This document shows positions 26,376-42,897 of a DNA stretch of 64,000 nucleotides, in pieces; positions within the stretch are counted from its first letter, which is position 1, and every line of letters starts with the position of its first letter. The stretch spans positions 17,123,601-17,187,600 of the forward strand of contig CM049319.1 of the NCBI GenBank assembly GCA_026874595.1. Direction: 5' to 3'. The notes under the pieces were generated by a model, which worked only from the letters and a program-made list of their open reading frames with translations, did not search any database and was not told the origin of the DNA. The position numbers and the translations under genes are program-made. This DNA is from Sipunculus nudus. Taxonomy: Eukaryota > Annelida > Sipuncula > Golfingiida > Sipunculidae.

Positions 26376-26432
26376 CTCTCTCCGTCTCTCTGTCTCTGTC
26401 TGTCTCTCTCTCTCCCTCTTTCTCTCTCTCAA
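26376..26432. repeat. (CT)n/(GTCT)n microsatellite
   Basis: Interrupted TCTCTG/TCTC run. Confidence 0.9.
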
Positions 26433-26544
26433 CTGGTTCTTATTCGGACTTCACACTTGTTGAAATTAATGACTCCTTTTGTACGCATGGCCAAAGATTA
26501 GCCAGTAACCTTTCATCTCTACCAAACCATTATGTCATAATTGT

Positions 26545-26843
26545 TTCAAGAGCGTATGCGTTCATCCCCGTTCGTGCGAGTGTTTGTGTGTGGGTGTATA
26601 TTTGTTAAAAAATAACTCATGCAATCATAAACGGAATCTCATAAATTTTTCAGAGCATTACGTGAGTGAGGCAATGGAGAGTCGATTAGACTTTGGTGTA
26701 GATCTGGCACATGATCTGTATTTTGGAACGTCATCAAGGAATTTTTTTTAATGTGAATGCAACCGCAGTTTGGGAGCATCCCATATTAGGAACCCCCCAC
26801 ATGGCGAAGGCTTGCGTTCCTTAGAATGCAGATTTCTAGTTCA
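26545..26843 (+). mobile_element. Dispersed element, family R2, copy 2
   Basis: Shows GCGTATGCGTTCATCCCCG, CATAAACGGAATCTCATAAA, TCGATTAGACTTTGGTGTAG and GAATGCAGATTTCTAGTT in the family order. Non-coding. Confidence 0.7.
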
Positions 26844-27045
26844 ATATGCTTCAATATATGTATGATTCTATTATCATTATATGTCAGATATATTTTATAA
26901 GTACATGTATATAATTCCATGTATTTTTTAAGATTTTTTGGTGGAGGTAACCCATCCATTTTTTAATGCTTGCTAAACTAAGTATAAAGTATATCTGCAG
27001 AATACCATTTCTGTTTCAGACTAAGTGACAGGAGCTTACACGCGA

Positions 27046-27330
27046 AAATTCTAGCGTCAAGCAGGCTCGGTGTATCACTCATGGGGGTCCTCGATGTGAG
27101 TCATCCCCAATGCTGTGTCATTACACCAAGACCCCCCGAAAGGCACACTTGTTTGTGTGTGAAACAGGACTGTTGGGCACAGTCTCCCCATTTAGCCTGC
27201 ATAGGGTTCAAACTGGGTGGGGGCCGACCGTAAAAAATCTCACCGTCTCGGCTGAGATTCGAACACACGATCTCCTGGCTAAGACCCCTGTGCTCTACAC
27301 CCCTGAGCCACGTATTTTCAAGTATTTCAT
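27046..27330 (-). mobile_element. tRNA-derived SINE, family 2, copy 1
   Basis: On the minus strand, GGCTCAGGGGTGTAGAGCAC (A-box-like) and GTTCGAATCTC (B-box-like) form the head, followed by CGGTGAGATTTTTTACGGTC and GGCCCCCAC. Related sequences are at 33,045-33,205 and 34,470-34,590, with a fragment at 18,030. The head is tRNA-like, but no full tRNA is folded. Confidence 0.7.
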
Positions 27331-27411
27331 ATGTCTAATTTTTACAGGGTCTGCTTGAAAAACAGAATGACATCTGAATAAGTCACTTTGTACAAAAATG
27401 TTAAAATAAAT

Positions 27412-27628
27412 AACTAGAAATCTGCATTCTTCTGAATGCAAGCCTCCGCCATTCACTACGCCATTCACTTTTTCGATCCATATTCTGAAGTTCATTCTTG
27501 CATAAGTGACCGTACATTTGTGAATATTCCTTGATAACGTTTTTGGATCTAGAAAATGGCAATTTTCATGATTGTGTGAGTTATGTTGTGAACAAACACA
27601 CACACGAACGGGAACGAACACATGCCCC
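27412..27628 (-). mobile_element. Dispersed element, family R2, copy 3
   Basis: Minus-strand copy: AACTAGAAATCTGCATTCT at its right-end motif, GCAAGCCTCCGCCAT, AAGTGACCGTACATTTGTGA and GAACGGGAACGAAC. It is truncated relative to copies 1, 4 and 5. Confidence 0.65.
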
Positions 27629-27639
27629 CTCCCCTTTAT

Positions 27640-28105
27640 GTAGGCAATAATATATAATGATTAAACACTGGTTACATCAGTTAGAATCTGGGTATAGGAT
27701 GGGACTGAAATAATTCGTGTACATACGGGGAATAGATTGGAATAATATATGTGCTTTCACATTACATGTTTAAAAAAACGTGCGATTATTTCTATTGGAG
27801 AAATATGATTATCAAATATGATTATCATCAATAATTCGTTGAAATATTATTGCGATGGAAATGTTATCAGACTTGACCAAAACTTCACTCTAGAATTCCT
27901 ATATATCTGTTAATATTTCTGTGATAAGGTTGCTCTTTTACTGGCCCAAGGTTCCCCTGTTCTCAACATTCGTGGTTCTTATAAAACTGTTATTACTGCA
28001 CAATTATTGTTATTTAGACCCATTATTATTATTGAAACTATTCAGCTCTTTTGCAGAAGTGTCCATTTAAGTTTTATATTTGTACAGCATTCTAAATCAA
28101 TTATT
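27640..28105. other. Non-genic stretch, nothing recognised
   Basis: AT-rich, no exon-like frame. Confidence 0.4.
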
Positions 28106-28111
28106 AGGGGC

Positions 28112-28350
28112 CTGGACAGTAGGGGGGTAAAACGCTCGGCTCCCTCCGCTGCCGACCTGGGTTCGATCCCCGGCGTGACTATGAGAGTATATCTATATAG
28201 GTTGTAGTTGCCCGTCCAACGCTGGAGGTTTTCTCCGGGTTCTCCGGGTTCCTCCACCCCTACAGACTACCGAACGCCATCATCTGAGCCATTGAGAGTG
28301 CTTTGATTAGTTAATAACTAATTGTACATTCCATGTAAAATGAATAATTT
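28112..28350 (+). mobile_element. tRNA-derived SINE, family 1, plus strand
   Basis: The head GGGGTAAAACGCTCGGCTCC and B box GGTTCGATCCC (28,160-28,170) are followed by GTTGTAGTTGCCCGTCCAAC, a short duplicated TCTCCGGGT and CAGACTACCGAACGCCATC. Its 3' part is AT-rich and ends near TTCCATGTAAAATGAATAA. It pairs with the minus-strand copy at 1,310-1,490. Confidence 0.8.
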
Positions 28351-29006
28351 TATATTTATATATAACGACATGCTATAACTTATAACTGATTGTCATTGAG
28401 AGTAACCTAGTCAAACATGGTTGTGCAGTGAAAACTCTATTTTTACTGAAAGCTCAAAGAAATTCCTGTAATTTTGTCTCAAGTGTTCTTATCTAATTCC
28501 TATTACTTCACGAGACTGGCGGGAGTCCTGCAGTGGTTTAACATTCGTAATTAATATAAATTGGGATTATCCAGAATACCTCCAAATTTGACAAAGCAGC
28601 AGACGAACCAACCAACGAAAAAAGGGGAAAACATAATACCTTCAATTCGGAGTTATATAATTAAATTAATACCATTTAATTACTGTATATAAAAAGTAGC
28701 AAATATCAGCCGGAAGAATTGACGAACGCCTGGAAATATAAACCTTAAGCGGACGCACTGCAAATGGCTATTTTTAACCCACTGGGGTAATATAATGCTG
28801 CATTTACGAACTGATATTTATTTCCACAGTCAGATGGTAATTGGGCATGGGTATGAGGTCAAGGTTATAAGGTCAAGGTTATGAGGTCAAGTTTATGAGA
28901 TCAAGACTATGAGGTAAAGGCAACTCTTATATATGATCTGTGACCAGTACATCTGAACCTCATATACAGGATAACACAAAAATTCAAGAAAGTAATTGAA
29001 AAAAAG

Positions 29007-29012
29007 TTTATT
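29007..29012 (-). terminator. Poly(A) signal of the six-Cys peptide gene
   Basis: AATAAA on the minus strand, about 50 bases after the stop codon in exon 5. Confidence 0.75.
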
Positions 29013-29059
29013 CCTTTAAATTGACACTGTGTGTTTCTCTGTGATGTCCTGGGATGATT

Positions 29060-33381
<4,322 letters not shown>

Positions 33382-33439
33382 CTTGACAGTTCTGTATTAC
33401 AGTCAGGACAAGCTGGTCAGCGCACGGCGGGCAGCAGCA

Positions 33440-33445
33440 TTTATA
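33440..33445 (-). promoter_or_regulatory. TATA box of the six-Cys peptide gene
   Basis: ACTATAAATGC on the minus strand, 59 bases upstream of the ATG. A start site about 30 bases downstream (near 33,412) would leave a 5' leader of about 30 bases. Confidence 0.65.
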
Positions 33446-34043
33446 GTCTTTACGATAATGACCGAAGGGGGAGTATAGGCGTTAAGTGGCGGTCAAACAA
33501 CCCAATTACCTCATCTTTGCCGCAGTTTATCCCTTAAATTGGTACAAGATTGCTATATATAATGACCCATTTTGCAAATTTCACCACCAGAATTTTTAAC
33601 TCGCGTGGACATAATTATCACAGTATCGACTCGATGTGTCATTGTTCGGGATGTCATTCAGTGCAGTTGATGGTTCTGACCAACAGAACGACAGAAAAGT
33701 CGGGGTTTTTTTTTGCTGTTCCCCGAATAAAATAGCTTCGTTTTTAATATTGAATGTAGTAAGTTAGGTATTTCATCACTATATTCCGTTTCACCAACCC
33801 GTGTCCACCTGTTTTTTTTAAGATAACTGTATTGAAAAGTTTAAACTTTTAAGAATCTGCATATGGAAGTGACAAACTTATTTGGTAAATAAGTTTTACA
33901 ACAAATCTCTGGTTTATGTTTTAAACTTTTCGGACTCTTAAGAATGACCTGACGGATCACGTGTCTCCCTATACACTACTAGCCATCCCTGCTTTAGAAA
34001 GTTATATTTTAGAGTGTTTACTTGACATCATCCAATCAGCAAG
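33446..34043. other. 5' flank of the six-Cys gene, nothing further recognised
   Basis: No second gene or repeat identified. Confidence 0.4.
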
Positions 34044-35233
<1,190 letters not shown>

Positions 35234-35839
35234 AGCAGCTGTCAATTAAGGCTGTTTTTGCCTGTGACCATTGATCTTGACTGCCACAACTGGGTATGAT
35301 ATGTTGTACAATGTGGACTGACATCATATATGTCTAATTAATTATGTTTCTTAAATTAGTTTTCATTGAGGAAATTAATTATTTATCTTGTTGAAAATTA
35401 GTCAGTTTATTCTTCTACCCTTTATTAACATTTTTCCTTTGAAATGCTACAAATATAATTTATATAGCATAAAACAGGTGAACATGAGGGGATTGAACGG
35501 ACAACAATCGTCTTAATATATGCAACCGTCAAAAGTTCAAGCTTAATTAAGTTAAATGTTCCACGAGATATTAATGCAGTGAAATGAATAAACCAAAAAA
35601 ATATAGGTTTAGATGTGATACAAAGACAGAATAAACACAATTGATGTAAATGATAACATTTTGTCCGAGATGTTTAGTGTTGTTCTACCAATAAAAAAAT
35701 GTTCATGTTTAAAATTTAAGTAGTGCATGAGATATATGAACACATATTTATTGTATATTTACCGTCGATCACATTAAATTTGTAAAGACCTTAAATTGAT
35801 CTAAGTATATATATGCGTGACATTAAGGTACCGACATAT
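35234..35839. other. Non-genic stretch, nothing recognised
   Basis: AT-rich, no supported feature. Confidence 0.4.
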
Positions 35840-36070
35840 AATAGCAAAATTGACTTATATAATATATAACCATACATGCCATAAAATTACAGTGCGTTTA
35901 ATATGAAGGTCACCAAAATGAATGAGCTACCCGCATATCCCACCCGGAGCCTGCTAAACCCTTCAATAAATTGCTTGTAACTGTCATCCTGCAAACAGTA
36001 TAAATCGGCTGGGTACATTATAATATTACTGTGCGAATGCTGCAGTGCCACAGTTGGTTCTTTTGCATTT
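35840..36070 (+). repeat. Segment duplicated at 25,895-26,150
   Basis: Partner of the copy upstream of relic unit B. Marks the outer limit of the duplicated block on the unit C side. Confidence 0.75.
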
Positions 36071-36189
36071 GCTTTCTGTTCCCTCTGGAAATACCCCCGA
36101 CCAAAATGCTCAGTCTTGTTCTATGGCTCAGACCGAATTTCAACTGTAATCAGCATGGTGAAGCTGTGCTTATGTTGCAGGCCTCAAGG

Positions 36190-36430
36190 TTCCCCCTCTT
36201 CTTAGCATTTCTTGAAAGCTACAGAAGCGGGTCCGGGGGGGGGAGGGGGGGGGGCAAGGGGTCCGGACTCCCCATATTGCAGTCGCCTAAACCTTTTTTA
36301 ACTGTTCCGGACCAACTTTTGCAGCCTTAACTAACCCTTTCCTCGGGTCCTTTTTTAGACTTTGTCATTAGTCCTCGGTTGGACCCCTCCTTTTCCTAAA
36401 TCCTGGATCACCCCTGAGCTCTTAAAATAA
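36190..36430. repeat. Low-complexity G-rich tract and element end
   Basis: G-rich run 36,231-36,256. The end AATCCTGGATCACCCCTGAGC is of the kind seen at inverted ends of small DNA elements. Confidence 0.4.
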
Positions 36431-36434
36431 TTAA

Positions 36435-36760
36435 GGCCATTGTACAATGAAACCTGTCTGACATACCTCATTTCTAGTATATAAGACCACCTGTCTACCA
36501 CCCTTGAATGAACCGAAAGCATTCATATTAGAGATTTATAACTGACCTGTCTAAAAAGACGACCTGAATTAAGACCACTTATCCGGCCAGTCTAACGGGA
36601 GGTCTTTTAACACGTGTCATTGTACTAGTTAGCGTTGTGGTCGTGCTGACTGGAGGGTTTCATCATGTCGGGTCGGTCTTATTAGCAAAGAGTTGGTCGT
36701 TCACTTTGCCCAATTGGTCTTTACTTATAAATCAAACAATGTATGTATAACTTTGTCAGA
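36435..36760. mobile_element. Tigger-type MITE remnant
   Basis: Begins GTACAATGAAACCTGTCTGAC and continues with AAGACCACCTGTC and AAGACCACTTATCC phrases, ending in GGTCGTTCACTTTGCC-type sequence. Wording matches the Tigger-like families in this window but the ends are decayed. Confidence 0.45.
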
Positions 36761-36808
36761 GTAAACAAGTATGCTGAGGATAGATGCATAATATATATAT
36801 ATATATAT

Positions 36809-36960
36809 AGTTAAGTCGAATACCATGCTTATGTCGAAGTTACAGACTCGGTATTCCGGACAACTCTAGTTAAAATATTACCAAATAAAACCCGCTTGTG
36901 TCGAACCTCGGATGTTTCAAAGTTTTCTGAGCGTCCCTTCGACTTCGACACAACGAGGTT

Positions 36961-36966
<6 letters not shown>
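36809..36966. mobile_element. Short pogo-like MITE
   Basis: The right end TTCGACACAACGAGGTTTCACT is nearly identical to the ends of the element at 61,851-62,765. The left end GTTAAGTCGAATACC is decayed. Confidence 0.6.

Positions 36967-37021
<55 letters not shown>
36965..37021. repeat. (TA)n microsatellite
   Basis: Perfect TA run directly following the pogo-like MITE end. Confidence 0.95.
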
Positions 37022-37024
<3 letters not shown>

Positions 37025-37965
37025 CAGTATGTAACAAAAAACAAATCATAAACTTTAATTTGTCGCATGCTGTCGGTCGGGATTACCAAATATAATCGAA
37101 TCCTGTGGAATTTTAGGCAAGTCTCCGATATTTCCCGTGTGTCCGATATTTGCCAGATTAAATATATATATAGATTTATATATACTCTTAAACAAACACA
37201 CTTTATTGTTACATGAACCCGTCTGTGATAAATGAATATAACACGCTCTTTAGTATTACCTTTAATTTACTGTTTATTTTGTTCAAGTACATTTATATGA
37301 GTAAATAAGCCTAAATTTCATACAGCGATGAAAAATCTTGTCCTTTAATTGAGGACGACATACCAAGAGGAACTGTATGCCACGGCCGGGACCAGTCAAA
37401 AACTCAATAAAGACTTTTAACCCCGCAAGAAGAGTACAAAGCCGTTTTTGTTTTCCGCCTCATGAATGAATAATAGCATCCTGGACGCCCGAGGTTGTCT
37501 CTGACGTGCGTGTACGGGATGACAGTCATAAACATTTTAGGGTTAACCTAGTTTTTGCCCTAGATGTCATGTGCGTTTACGTGTATTAAATCACGCATTC
37601 TTTCTGTGGATTATAAGATCCGTACCGACTTTTTTGCAGAAGAAGCACTCGGAATTCCGCAGAGAGAGATAGATGCTGCGATATTTCAGCCGGGGTAATT
37701 ATCAAACTGGCAACAGTTATTCTATGGTGTCTTCGAACTAAATGCACAAGGAGTATTTGTGTCATAGATCCATAAAATTGAAACTATGGTTTACTTTGTG
37801 CACGGAATTATTCTTTGATTCTTATATATGTGCGGACAAAAAAAAAGGAGCATGCATATTTTTTCCTTTGGGGTCACGTGCTTATTGAAATGAACTTTCT
37901 GGAATTCATAGACCATCAGACTTCCGTCGTTGATAGAAAATGGTAAAATATTAAGACAGTGCTGA
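37022..37965. other. 5' flank of the receptor gene
   Basis: No repeat, TATA box or upstream exon that I can support. The non-coding leader of the receptor gene may start here. Confidence 0.4.
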
Positions 37966-40353
37966 ATGTTACCAATCAGTATGTTCGTAAAACGAATCAC
38001 GTGCACGTGGAGCTGTCGTGTCTGGATTTTGTTGACGTTTTTTGTCTGGAACAATAACTATGTCTACAGTTCGCCCTACTGCTCAAACAATGCGACACTG
38101 AGTGACATAAAAATTCCTTCATGCTTGAGCTGTCAGCAGTGCGGTCTACAACGTGGTCGGGATGTGAAGCCATGTTTTTGTGACAAACATTGTTTGGTAT
38201 ACAACGACTGTTGCCGGGATTTCAACAACAATTGTCCACAGGAAGCTGAAATGGGTAGGAAGCTAGTTCAAGGTTTAAGAAAAGATTTAAATAACTTTCA
38301 CTGCACTGATACTGGGATGGAAGGGTTGATAGAGCAAGGTCAGAAATATCTTTTGGTAACAACGTGTAATAAGTCGAAAACGGCCTGTGTGCGCAGACCT
38401 GATAGTATATACGACTTCCTTCCTGTGACTGACCCGTCTACGGGATTACATTATGTAAATTTCAAGTGTGCCGTTTGCAATGAAGTTTCCAGTGTAATAC
38501 CTTGGAATATGACAGTAGATTGTGTACAGAAAGTGCGGCCAGACAGGATTACCTATAATCTAACCGACCTAGGAATCCCGGAGCCAGGTCGGAGCGTAAC
38601 GGGCTGCGTGAATCGACTACGGATAGAACCATCGGATGAGGTGCCTGCTCATACGTGTCAGATAAATGCAGTGAGTACTTGCTCGCCAGATTGCAATAAC
38701 ACCGAGTTGGTACAACGTTGTGAAGAGGGAGGGAAACAATACTTGTTTTCTTGGATCTCTTCCTACAAAAATCCTTATTGTGTCCTTTGCAATGGTGGGA
38801 TTCCAACTGGTATGGAGTGCTCTCCCTTTGGATTTGGAGGTGTTGGAATTTTCTCCTTTTACTCTCTGCCAATATTATTCGATTTCAGCATGAGTGATGG
38901 TTTTCGTGTAGGCGGATCATCTGTTAAGAAAACAAAATGTTCAGAGGGCCAGTTTCCTGAAATTCACATATGCGAGACTGAGCCCAACAGAGAAACTCGC
39001 AAACGACTGCCGGACGCGAATCATAAAAACTGCAGTTTTATCAATAACTGTTCAGATGGACAGTTGGTCGGGCAGTTGAGCGAGTGGACCGAACTTCTGA
39101 CAGAAATATTAAATTTGAATGTCAGTATTAGTATTGATGTCAAAATGCCTGCTATGCTTGTCAAAGTAGCCGGAAAAACGGACCAATCTAACACTGAGCG
39201 AATGGTTATCTACCAAGCTGTCATTGACGTGCTTTTCCGAACGATTTATGAAGAATTCGAAAATGGAAAACTGGATGTTTTCATCTTCATACAGAATCTG
39301 ACCATGAAAGAAACACAGTCTTGCGCTGTGCGAAAAACATATACCAATCGCACAATAAACACTGATACTGAGCTGTCATTTGAACATTTAATTTACAATG
39401 GCAGCAGTTACTTGTGTATTGCACAGCGACCAAACAGGGCAGAACGTTTAGTACTAACAAGTGGTGTATCTGAAGCAATCGGTATTTTAACTTTGAGCCT
39501 TCAAATTATTTCTGTCATATCCTTAATATTCCGCATCATTGCTCACTTTCTGCTGCCGGAATTTCATAATTCTGCTGGACGCGTGCAGCTTAGCTTGGTT
39601 ATAGCGATCCTGACCTCACTTGTGACTTTTGTGGTCGCCCCATTGGTCAGACAACGTCACGTGACATGTTACGTAGTTGCCGTGACCCTGCATTGGACAC
39701 TGTTGGCTTCTTTCACGTGGATGTCGGTTGTAGCGTTTGATATTTGGTGGATGGTTTTACAGAGCACTCGCCTGCGAGCAATGGGAACCAAAAATAAAAC
39801 CTTTTTATACTTCTCAATTGTAGGCTGGGGCTTACCGACCTTGCTGACCAGTGTCTCTCTCTTAGTCGACAAAGTCGGGAGCGATCCAAAATTCAGAGCA
39901 GCGTACGGATCGAGAGATCAAGTTGGAACATGCTGGATTTCCAACAAGTATGCCTTGCTGACGCAGTTTATTGCCCCAGTTGGTTTTTCTATGGCTCTGA
40001 ATGTAATATTCTTCGTAATGACCTTGCGCCTGCTGTCAAGGGCAAAATCAAACAAGGTCCCCGGTACTTCCTCTGCCCGATCCCACGCCTTCCTCTACTT
40101 CAAGATCTTCATCCTTATCGGATCCACATGGATCCTAGGGATCGTCGCTGAGTTGGTGAACCATGACGTAATGTTCTATCTGTTTACTCTCCTCAATGCC
40201 TCCCAGGGCTTCTTCATTGCCATGGCTACGTTTGCTTCCAAACGAACACGTGCTGCACTGCAGAAGAAAATCCATCACTTACGTCATCCTAAAATGCGTT
40301 CTCCATCTCGAAGTTCTATCACGCCTCTCACGGCCAGATCAAGTCTCTCGTGA
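37966..40353 (+). CDS. Intronless somatomedin-B + 7TM class B (methuselah-like) receptor
   Basis: A 795-residue single-exon frame. Residues 1-36 hold a hydrophobic stretch (VWILLTFFVW) that can serve as a signal peptide. Residues 53-90 form a somatomedin-B domain with the characteristic C-x-CD-x2-C...NDCCRDF pattern (Cys 53, 56, 59, 70, 72, 76, 82, 83, 90). A long Cys-rich, N-glycosylated (many N-x-S/T) ectodomain follows, to about 495. Seven hydrophobic helices lie near 502-527, 539-561, 567-598, 612-634, 661-691, 706-729 and 735-757, with Cys568 and Cys656 placed for the conserved extracellular disulfide and GSTWILG in helix 6. The class is that of secretin/adhesion receptors, closest in layout to methuselah-like receptors. 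I see no GPS cleavage motif. The cytoplasmic tail is short and basic/Ser-rich. ATG at 37,966 is used; a second ATG at codon 6 is possible. Ligand unknown. Confidence 0.92.
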   Translation: MLPISMFVKRITCTWSCRVWILLTFFVWNNNYVYSSPYCSNNATLSDIKIPSCLSCQQCGLQRGRDVKPCFCDKHCLVYNDCCRDFNNNCPQEAEMGRKLVQGLRKDLNNFHCTDTGMEGLIEQGQKYLLVTTCNKSKTACVRRPDSIYDFLPVTDPSTGLHYVNFKCAVCNEVSSVIPWNMTVDCVQKVRPDRITYNLTDLGIPEPGRSVTGCVNRLRIEPSDEVPAHTCQINAVSTCSPDCNNTELVQRCEEGGKQYLFSWISSYKNPYCVLCNGGIPTGMECSPFGFGGVGIFSFYSLPILFDFSMSDGFRVGGSSVKKTKCSEGQFPEIHICETEPNRETRKRLPDANHKNCSFINNCSDGQLVGQLSEWTELLTEILNLNVSISIDVKMPAMLVKVAGKTDQSNTERMVIYQAVIDVLFRTIYEEFENGKLDVFIFIQNLTMKETQSCAVRKTYTNRTINTDTELSFEHLIYNGSSYLCIAQRPNRAERLVLTSGVSEAIGILTLSLQIISVISLIFRIIAHFLLPEFHNSAGRVQLSLVIAILTSLVTFVVAPLVRQRHVTCYVVAVTLHWTLLASFTWMSVVAFDIWWMVLQSTRLRAMGTKNKTFLYFSIVGWGLPTLLTSVSLLVDKVGSDPKFRAAYGSRDQVGTCWISNKYALLTQFIAPVGFSMALNVIFFVMTLRLLSRAKSNKVPGTSSARSHAFLYFKIFILIGSTWILGIVAELVNHDVMFYLFTLLNASQGFFIAMATFASKRTRAALQKKIHHLRHPKMRSPSRSSITPLTARSSLS

Positions 40354-42330
40354 TCACATGATCACGTTGGGCTGACTAAGCTCAGACTGGTTCCTTGCTA
40401 AATAACTGCTGAGCAAACGATATATTTAAGAAGGCATACACTAGAAAGCAGTATCTCGCAAATAAGTCTATTTTCGCCCGGGACCAGCGTCACTTGATAA
40501 TATGATGAATTTTGCTGACTATCCTTTGAATAGTTCCACGCTTAGACGGTTCCTACAACATCCAAACACTCCTTGTCCAGCGTTTCCGTCACTCAATCAT
40601 TGTAAGATCAAGTCATGTGACAACAGACTACCTATATATACGTGGACTGATTTCACGCTCAGAATGCCGGAACCAAAGGTTTTAAGTAAATAACTGAAAA
40701 ATTGTGTTCTTGTGCGGGGTAATCTTAGACATCATTAATTTATGTACCATTACCTGCATCAATATGATAATGAAGAATGAATATGCTTTAGAATATAGTC
40801 CCGGTAATCATGACAGATGCATGGATGGAAAATATGACCGGTCGCCAGTCTTTTATGTGACGTGCCTCATTGGATAAGGAACCAGTCTAATGTTTCATTA
40901 CACCTATGACGCACATGAAACATTTTTTAATGTTTTCAAGGGCATTTCTGTTCTTGTTGAGTGCACATGGCAAATGTTACTTTAAATACATTTATATCAT
41001 ATATTTTGTATAATTTGCCTTTAATACTTTTTATATGTGGCGAGTGTTTTTTTATGTGAAAAGCAACTGCAGAGAATATACCATGTACATACACATACAG
41101 CGTAACATTAAATGCTTTGTATGTATATATTTGTGTTAATATATTTGTGTGTTTATATACTTCATCCACAATAATAACAATGTTTTGCTGTCCGTGCAAT
41201 ATGTTGTGGTATACTAAAATCGTATTCAATGACATTATTCCCTCAGCGAAGCCATTATGATCTAGTCGAGTCTACGTGGAAGTCCGAGTCCAAGCCACTC
41301 GATTTCCAGTTCCAATTTACAGTTTTTTCGAACCATAGTCCAAGTACGAGTCATATACAAATTTCCTTATTAAAAGAAATTTAAAATGGATTTGTGAGAG
41401 TATCATGTGAAGTTCCATACTAGTTTACACCTTCTGCATGTAAACTTAAATGTTTAACTGCATTTAGCTCCCGGTTCAAAGCTGAATTTTGGTATATGTA
41501 GTCTTTTTGAATAGTTCTGTTACTATTTCGTGTATGTATATAAATCATTACAGAATGTCACAGAGCTTGGAGTCGAAATGGACTCGACCTGATTTCTCGA
41601 TTCTTTGCATCCGAGTAGGAGCACAAGTCCAGGTCCAGGACTCTGAGAGTCAGAGTTCCTTAAATAGTGGACTCAAAGCCGGACTCTAAACCACCCGAAC
41701 TCAAGTCCTACTGTAAACAATACTGCTTAGGAGATATCATGAAAGTAGCACCTAACACCAACGCCGTCTCGACCTGAATGGTGGTGGGTTTGTTTAACCT
41801 TGGCTGTATCCGATGAATGTCTCATCTGAGGACATATGTTTATTTTATGGAATTTATGACTTTGTACCGCAAGACATGGAAAGAACAAGACAGTACCATA
41901 AACACTGTAATAAGTGAGTCAGAAATCTGGATGCGCTGACGTGACCTTCTCTTTCTCACTTACAAATCTGTGACCTTGCGATGGCGAAAAATCCCGTTTC
42001 TTGACACAAGAGTTTATCAGATACAACAGCAGGGTTGGATATACACCTAAAAATGATGTCTGAGGGGGTTACAGACATATAAGGGCAATATCAATTATCA
42101 GGCCTTGGCCCCCCGCTGTATCTTGTATCGTCAGGTATGTAACAAGTATTCAGACCACCGTGAGTGCATGATTCACAGAATTAAACATTGCTGTAGCCAA
42201 TTTAAATGATGATATATCTTAGCCTTGTGGGCAGCAAATGTATTACTAAAATGTGCATCTTTCTCTAGAGCCCCATAGAATTTTCTGATATGTACTCTCT
42301 CTCTCTCTCGTTCTTTATAATTTATTTGTA

Positions 42331-42337
<7 letters not shown>
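40354..42337. other. 3' flank of the receptor gene, no gene
   Basis: No canonical AATAAA soon after the stop codon. The region 41,260-41,700 is rich in GAGTCNAAGTC/GACTCGA-like phrases in both orientations (for example CGAGTCTACGTGGAAGTCCG and CTCTGAGAGTCAGAG), a weak internal repetition. Nothing else recognised. Confidence 0.4.

Positions 42338-42386
<49 letters not shown>
42338..42386. repeat. (TA)n microsatellite
   Basis: TA run following a CT run at 42,297-42,309. Confidence 0.95.
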
Positions 42387-42388
<2 letters not shown>

Positions 42389-42890
42389 CAAATCAGTCAA
42401 ACGGTTCCCGAGATATGAGCTTGGATGTCTGCAGCGTAAACTAGAATGTAGGTGGCGCCACCTGTCATAAAATAAAAAAAATGCTTTCCAGGATGTATAA
42501 ACCTGCAAAATTTTAGGCAGATATGTCCATCCATTGCCGAGATATGAGTGATTTTATCCCACGGCAGATAAACAGGCGGACGATGTGCAAAAATGGTTGC
42601 AGGTGGCGCCACAAGTTTTGCATATGAGAATGAGCTAAGTGAGATCTATACACATGCAAATTTTAAGGAAGATACGTCAAACCACTCCGAAGATATAAGC
42701 ATGGATGTCTGCAGCGTGAGAGCGAATGTGGGTGGCGCCACCTGTCATAATATCAAGAAAGCTATCCAGGATCTATACGCATGCCGAATTTCTGGTGAAT
42801 TAGTCAAACCACTGCAGAGTTATGAGTGATTTTAACCCAAGACAGACGAACAGATTGACACTGTGCAAACATGGTTCAGGTGGCGCAACC
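42387..42890 (+). repeat. ~280 bp tandem repeat with GGTGGCGCCACC core
   Basis: GGATGTCTGCAGCGT followed by GGTGGCGCCACCTGTCATAA occurs at 42,423 and again about 280 bases later. Between them is a half-unit with GGTGGCGCCAC (42,602), so the cores are spaced about 151, 129 and 148 bases. AGTCAAACGGTTCCCGAGATAT at its left edge recurs at 46,118-46,140, on the far side of the next element. Confidence 0.8.
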
Positions 42891-42897
42891 ATTTTTA

